The translations under genes were made by a program, and so were the position numbers. From positions 1 to 23,359 of IMG/VR virus record IMGVR_UViG_3300047666_000648: DNA of 23,359 bases, one strand, 5' to 3'. The notes beneath the pieces are model-generated. The model was not told where the DNA came from. It was given only the letters and a program-made list of their open reading frames with translations, and ran no database searches. Of this stretch, positions 20,566 through 23,359 are shown piece by piece. The stretch's first letter is position 1, and every line of letters starts with the position of its first letter. This DNA is from a virus.

Positions 20566-22124
20566 ACATCACAGGAACTCTATCAGTAGATGAAACCGTC
20601 GTAACCGGCACGCTAAATATTACCGCAGGGCCGCAAGGACCGGCCGCAACCATAGCAGCAGGCACGACAACGACAGGCGCGGCCGGTACTTCTGCTGCGG
20701 TAAATAATAGTGGCACTTCTTCGGCTGCTGTATTTGATTTTACGATACCTGAAGGGCAAGACGGGAATGGAATCGTTTCAGCTTCTTACGATCCTGCTAC
20801 CGGAATATTAATCTTGACTTTTAGCGACGCAACAACATTCAGCACAGGCGACCTAAGAGGCGATGATGCTGACGCTGCGCAGGGCGTAGTTGTGGGGGGA
20901 GCAACTGGGCAGGTTTTAGCTAAGGCCAGTGCAACTAATTACGATACAGAATGGGTAGACCAATCTGGCGGTAGTGAGTTTGCAGCAGGTACAGGCGTAG
21001 CAACCACCTACGTTTCTTCTGTGGTAGTTGGAAGCACTACTTTTGATCAGGGCGCAGTTGATGGGGAAATAAATTCAGACCAAGGATATTTTTCTATTGT
21101 TTACGCTGGGGCAACGGGTATCACAATTGCAACAACCTCAGCGCCTTCTACCTACGTCTACCTCGACAACGCAGGCGCTTTGCAGCAGCAGACGTCTACG
21201 CCAACTCGCCAAGATTGGACTAGAAAAATGTTCACGATGCGCGTAGCGATGGACGTTTCCACGCAGACAATAGTTGGTTTCGAGTACCTAAACAACCCCA
21301 TAGGCCACTATGCGAACAGTATAAGGGATCTTTACTCCTTCCTGCTTGCACAGGGCATCCCTTTCAAGAAAGACCAATTAGTAACCGGCAGAAGTACGGA
21401 CTTAGGGTTCGATATTTCGGCTGGTAGCCTGTTAAGGTTTGGAGGCACAGGAGATATTTACAACGCTAATATTAAGGATTTTGCCATCGTTTCAAACGCT
21501 TCATTTTTTCTAGCAAAAAGAACCTCTTTCGACGCTGGCGGCAACACAAACCTGCCTAAGTTTTGGGACAATGCTGATACGTTAACTGCGCTCGGATCGA
21601 CCACTTGGGTAGGTCATAGGCTGTACCGATTCTCTAACGGAAACATAGTGATGCAGTACGGACAAGGAAATTACGCAAATCTCGCCCTTGCGAGATCAGG
21701 GGCGGTACTAGAAGACTTTGTATTAAATCCAATCCTGAAAAACGCTATCTTTTTCGGTTGGTGGTTCATTGATTCTACCGCTACCAACACAGGAAACACA
21801 GGCGCAACGGTGACAAGTTACTTCTCAGATTATACAATCGGAATACAAGGCGGTAGCTCTTCGGGGCTTTCTGGCTGTTTGCTGAAGGGCAATAACCTTT
21901 CTGATTTATTAGACTTCCCAGCGGCAAGGGCTAATCTAGGGGTGACTTCCTTGGACGCACAAAACGTCAAAATCACTGGCAACCAGACTATTTCAGGAGA
22001 AAAGACATTCACCAATACAATAAAAGCTACATCAATGAATTTTGTTGGGTTGGCGACGTCTTCAGCAGGATTGAGCACTGGCGATGTTTGGAACGATTCA
22101 GGCACGTTAAGAATAATACAATAA
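20562..22124 (+). CDS. Tail fibre with collagen-like segment
   Basis: A 520-residue fibre. The N-terminus has a short collagen-like run (GPQGPAATIAAG, residues about 23-34) followed by 'TTTTGAAGTSAAVNNSGTSSAAVFDFTIPEG' (about 36-66), a module widespread in fibres of marine and environmental phages. 'GGATGQVLAKASATNYDTEWVD' (about 112-133) is another recurrent fibre motif. Residues about 225-420 form a unique receptor-binding-like region rich in Trp, Tyr and Phe. The C-terminus has 'NNLSDLLDFPAARANLGV' and 'VKITGNQTISGEKTFTNTIKA', both typical of distal fibre parts, and ends GDVWNDSGTLRIIQ. It probably makes a trimeric fibre for host recognition. Confidence 0.85.
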   Translation: MNITGTLSVDETVVTGTLNITAGPQGPAATIAAGTTTTGAAGTSAAVNNSGTSSAAVFDFTIPEGQDGNGIVSASYDPATGILILTFSDATTFSTGDLRGDDADAAQGVVVGGATGQVLAKASATNYDTEWVDQSGGSEFAAGTGVATTYVSSVVVGSTTFDQGAVDGEINSDQGYFSIVYAGATGITIATTSAPSTYVYLDNAGALQQQTSTPTRQDWTRKMFTMRVAMDVSTQTIVGFEYLNNPIGHYANSIRDLYSFLLAQGIPFKKDQLVTGRSTDLGFDISAGSLLRFGGTGDIYNANIKDFAIVSNASFFLAKRTSFDAGGNTNLPKFWDNADTLTALGSTTWVGHRLYRFSNGNIVMQYGQGNYANLALARSGAVLEDFVLNPILKNAIFFGWWFIDSTATNTGNTGATVTSYFSDYTIGIQGGSSSGLSGCLLKGNNLSDLLDFPAARANLGVTSLDAQNVKITGNQTISGEKTFTNTIKATSMNFVGLATSSAGLSTGDVWNDSGTLRIIQ

Positions 22125-22136
22125 TAAAATGATAAA

Positions 22137-22574
22137 ATGATTCATTATTACCTAAATGTGCTTGGGAAATATGCTAGTTCACAATACTGGCAAGGGTTCG
22201 CCGCCGCAGCGCTCGCTGTTTTCCTTTCATTTATGGCCCCCATTTGGCCGTTCGTGTTCCTGGCTTTTGTTCTTGTGTTAGGTGATTTATTTTCAGGAAT
22301 ACAGGCAGCGAAAAAAAGAGGCCAAAAGATCAACAGTCGAGGGCTTTTCCGATCATTGGAAAAGTTCGCCCTTTACTTCGTTGTGATTACCGTTGCAGAG
22401 CACATGAGGGTTATATTCTTTCCAACTATACCTATCACGCAAGTAGTCTCCTTTGGTATTTGTGTGACGGAGTTTTTCAGCTTGGTAGAAAACGTGGAGA
22501 CAGTCACAGGTGTGAACATTATCCGAAGACTTAAACAAATTATTCCCGGCTTAACGTCAAAAGAAAAAGATTAA
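22137..22574 (+). CDS. Phage holin family protein
   Basis: A 145-residue membrane protein with the toxin-secretion/phage-lysis holin layout (PF05105-type). There are hydrophobic segments at about 20-35 and 37-53 (MAPIWPFVFLAFVLVLGDLFSGI), the characteristic 'GDLFSGIQAAKKRGQKINSRGLFRSLEKFALYFVV' stretch (about 49-83), two further membrane segments up to about 120, and a cytoplasmic-type 'VENVETVTGVNIIRRLKQIIP' helix. It would form lesions in the inner membrane that let the endolysin at 19495 reach the wall. An upstream ATG at 22129 reads into a stop after three codons, so 22137 is the start. Confidence 0.88.
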   Translation: MIHYYLNVLGKYASSQYWQGFAAAALAVFLSFMAPIWPFVFLAFVLVLGDLFSGIQAAKKRGQKINSRGLFRSLEKFALYFVVITVAEHMRVIFFPTIPITQVVSFGICVTEFFSLVENVETVTGVNIIRRLKQIIPGLTSKEKD

Positions 22575-22579
22575 ACTGG

Positions 22580-22595
22580 CTCGGCAGATTCCGAG
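22580..22595 (+). other. Small hairpin between the two membrane protein genes
   Basis: CTCGG (22580-22584) and CCGAG (22591-22595) make a perfect 5-bp stem with a 6-nt loop in the 43-base gap after the holin. There is no T run, so it is not a clear terminator; it may modulate translation or decay between the two genes. Confidence 0.35.
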
Positions 22596-22617
22596 AAACC
22601 TTAAATACCTTTCCATT

Positions 22618-23028
22618 ATGAGTAATTCAATCACAGCCCCGCAAGGCTTTAAATTCGCCTCCACAAATGGCATTGGCAACATTGTCGTTTTCGTCCTGCT
22701 GGCAATCGGCGCGGCCTTCGGCATCGGTGAGGATGCCATCACCGCACTAATCACTGCCGCAGTTCCAATCGGTTTAGCCATCCGGGAGATCCTTCAGGGC
22801 ATCCGCAAGCCGCGCTGGGCAGGAAACATCGTAACCTACCTTATATCCGCGATCCTGCTTATAGCTCCATGGCTTGACGGGCTGCTGGACTCTGTTAGCC
22901 CCATCGCTGACGCGCTCGTGAACGGCAATTTTGACGCTATTTGGATCATGCTGATCCCGGTAGTGAACTCCGTTCTTTTGCTCTTCAAAACCAAGCCTTG
23001 GCAAAACGATGCCACCCCTGCCGACTAA
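22618..23028 (+). CDS. Small multi-pass membrane protein, possible lysis partner
   Basis: A 136-residue hydrophobic protein. Membrane segments are visible at about 19-36 (IGNIVVFVLLAIGAAFGI), 41-56 (AITALITAAVPIGLAI), 70-88 (IVTYLISAILLIAPWLDGLL) and 108-123 (AIWIMLIPVVNSVLLLF), with a basic loop 'REILQGIRKPRW' in between. I do not recognise the family. Following the holin on the same strand and ending before a strong hairpin, it could be a second holin, an antiholin or an immunity-type membrane protein; nothing in the sequence chooses between these. Confidence 0.75.
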   Translation: MSNSITAPQGFKFASTNGIGNIVVFVLLAIGAAFGIGEDAITALITAAVPIGLAIREILQGIRKPRWAGNIVTYLISAILLIAPWLDGLLDSVSPIADALVNGNFDAIWIMLIPVVNSVLLLFKTKPWQNDATPAD

Positions 23029-23035
23029 GATAATG

Positions 23036-23098
23036 GGTTTTTGGTTTCCCCACCCCGGTTGGCTGTAATGGCTGGCCGGGGTTTTGGGGGCAAAAACC
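23036..23098 (+). terminator. Large stem-loop / terminator between membrane protein and methyltransferase
   Basis: The inner stem ACCCCGG (23052-23058) pairs with CCGGGGT (23076-23082), followed by TTTT. Outside it, CCCC (23048-23051 region) can pair with the G run 23086-23090, and GGTTTTTG (23036-23043) pairs perfectly with CAAAAACC (23091-23098). The nested arms make an extended, imperfect hairpin that starts eight bases after the stop codon. It probably closes the late operon; with T runs on one arm and A runs on the other it could act in both directions. Confidence 0.7.
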
Positions 23099-23103
23099 AA
23101 CCC

Positions 23104-23359
23104 ATGATTAACCCTAAAACAAGTTCCATCCATAAAGGCGATTGCTTGGAACTGATGAAAGAAATACCAGACGGAAGTATTGATATGATACTTTGCGATT
23201 TGCCTTATGGTACGACCGCTTGCAAGTGGGATACCATAATACCTTTTGATCCGCTTTGGGCGCAGTACAAGCGGATCATTAAGGATAACGGGGCTGTTGT
23301 CCTGACTGCCAGCCAGCCGTTCACTAGCGCGCTTTTGATGAGCAACCCTAATATGTTTA
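23104..23359 (+). CDS. DNA methyltransferase, N6-adenine/N4-cytosine type (truncated by the window end)
   Basis: Only the first 85 residues are present; the frame is open to the right edge. The start '[37 protein letters not shown]' contains the catalytic motif IV as DLPY (residues 32-35), typical of the N6_N4_Mtase family (PF01555). Motif IV close to the N-terminus indicates a class with the SAM-binding motif near the C-terminus (beta-like order). '[21 protein letters not shown]' (about 58-78) is the following strand-helix. No restriction gene is visible, so it is probably an orphan phage methyltransferase protecting or marking phage DNA. Its specificity cannot be read. Confidence 0.92.
   Translation, partial: MINPKTSSIHKGDCLELMKEIPDGSIDMILCDLPYGTTACKWDTIIPFDPLWAQYKRIIKDNGAVVLTASQPFTSALLMSNPNMF

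Noticed and set aside
1-23359. tRNA, rRNA, integrase, repressor or attachment sites
   Set aside because: I looked for clover-leaf patterns and for integrase or repressor motifs in the frames and saw none; an attachment site cannot be recognised without the host junction.

Overview
The window is a contiguous block of late genes from a tailed double-stranded DNA phage or prophage with siphovirus-type (long, non-contractile tail) architecture and an HK97-type head. The host is very probably a member of the Bacteroidota. Three things point there: start codons are preceded by A-rich leaders without Shine-Dalgarno sequences; the large fibre gene begins with a signal peptide ending in Ala-Gln, as expected from the Bacteroidota 'Q-rule'; and the fibres carry 'GNVGIGTSTP' and 'NTTG..N..IG' repeats that are common in this phylum. 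I cannot name a genus. No integrase, repressor or replication gene is visible, so lifestyle cannot be decided from this window.

Layout. 1-1027: two unrecognised small genes, a small Cys/His-containing lipoprotein-like protein and an HNH endonuclease. 1028-1186: a terminator-like hairpin and a GC-rich structured stretch just before the terminase, a plausible place for the packaging (cos) site. 1187-3494: terminase small and large subunits and an unrecognised 89-residue protein. 3464-3700: an AT-rich island carrying the only plausible minus-strand gene and a 20-bp near-palindrome. 3724-6952: portal, HK97-type prohead protease and major capsid protein, closed by a strong hairpin. 7021-9428: a small post-capsid protein, two head-tail connectors, a gp10-like tail protein, a DUF3168 tail terminator and the tail tube protein. 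9450-10135: tail assembly chaperones G and GT, joined by an in-phase A AAA AAG slippery heptamer for a -1 frameshift. 10135-15554: tape measure and a large tail-tip protein. 15554-22124: a 1313-residue SGNH-hydrolase fibre with a signal peptide and a 537-bp internal duplication, a CHAP/TIGR02594-like endolysin, two small unrecognised proteins and a second collagen-like fibre. 22137-23028: a holin and a second small membrane protein. 23104 to the end: the start of a DNA methyltransferase.

How it works together. HNH, TerS and TerL would cut and pump DNA through the portal into a prohead built from the capsid protein and matured by the protease. The connectors and tail terminator join head and tail. 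The G/GT chaperones load the tape measure, around which tube subunits polymerise. The tip protein and two fibres find and probably trim the host surface, and the endolysin and holin release progeny. Most genes abut or overlap (ATGA or TAATG junctions), as expected for co-translated late operons. The most noteworthy points are the frameshift cassette, the exported-looking SGNH fibre with its internal duplication, and the AT-rich antisense gene with its palindrome.
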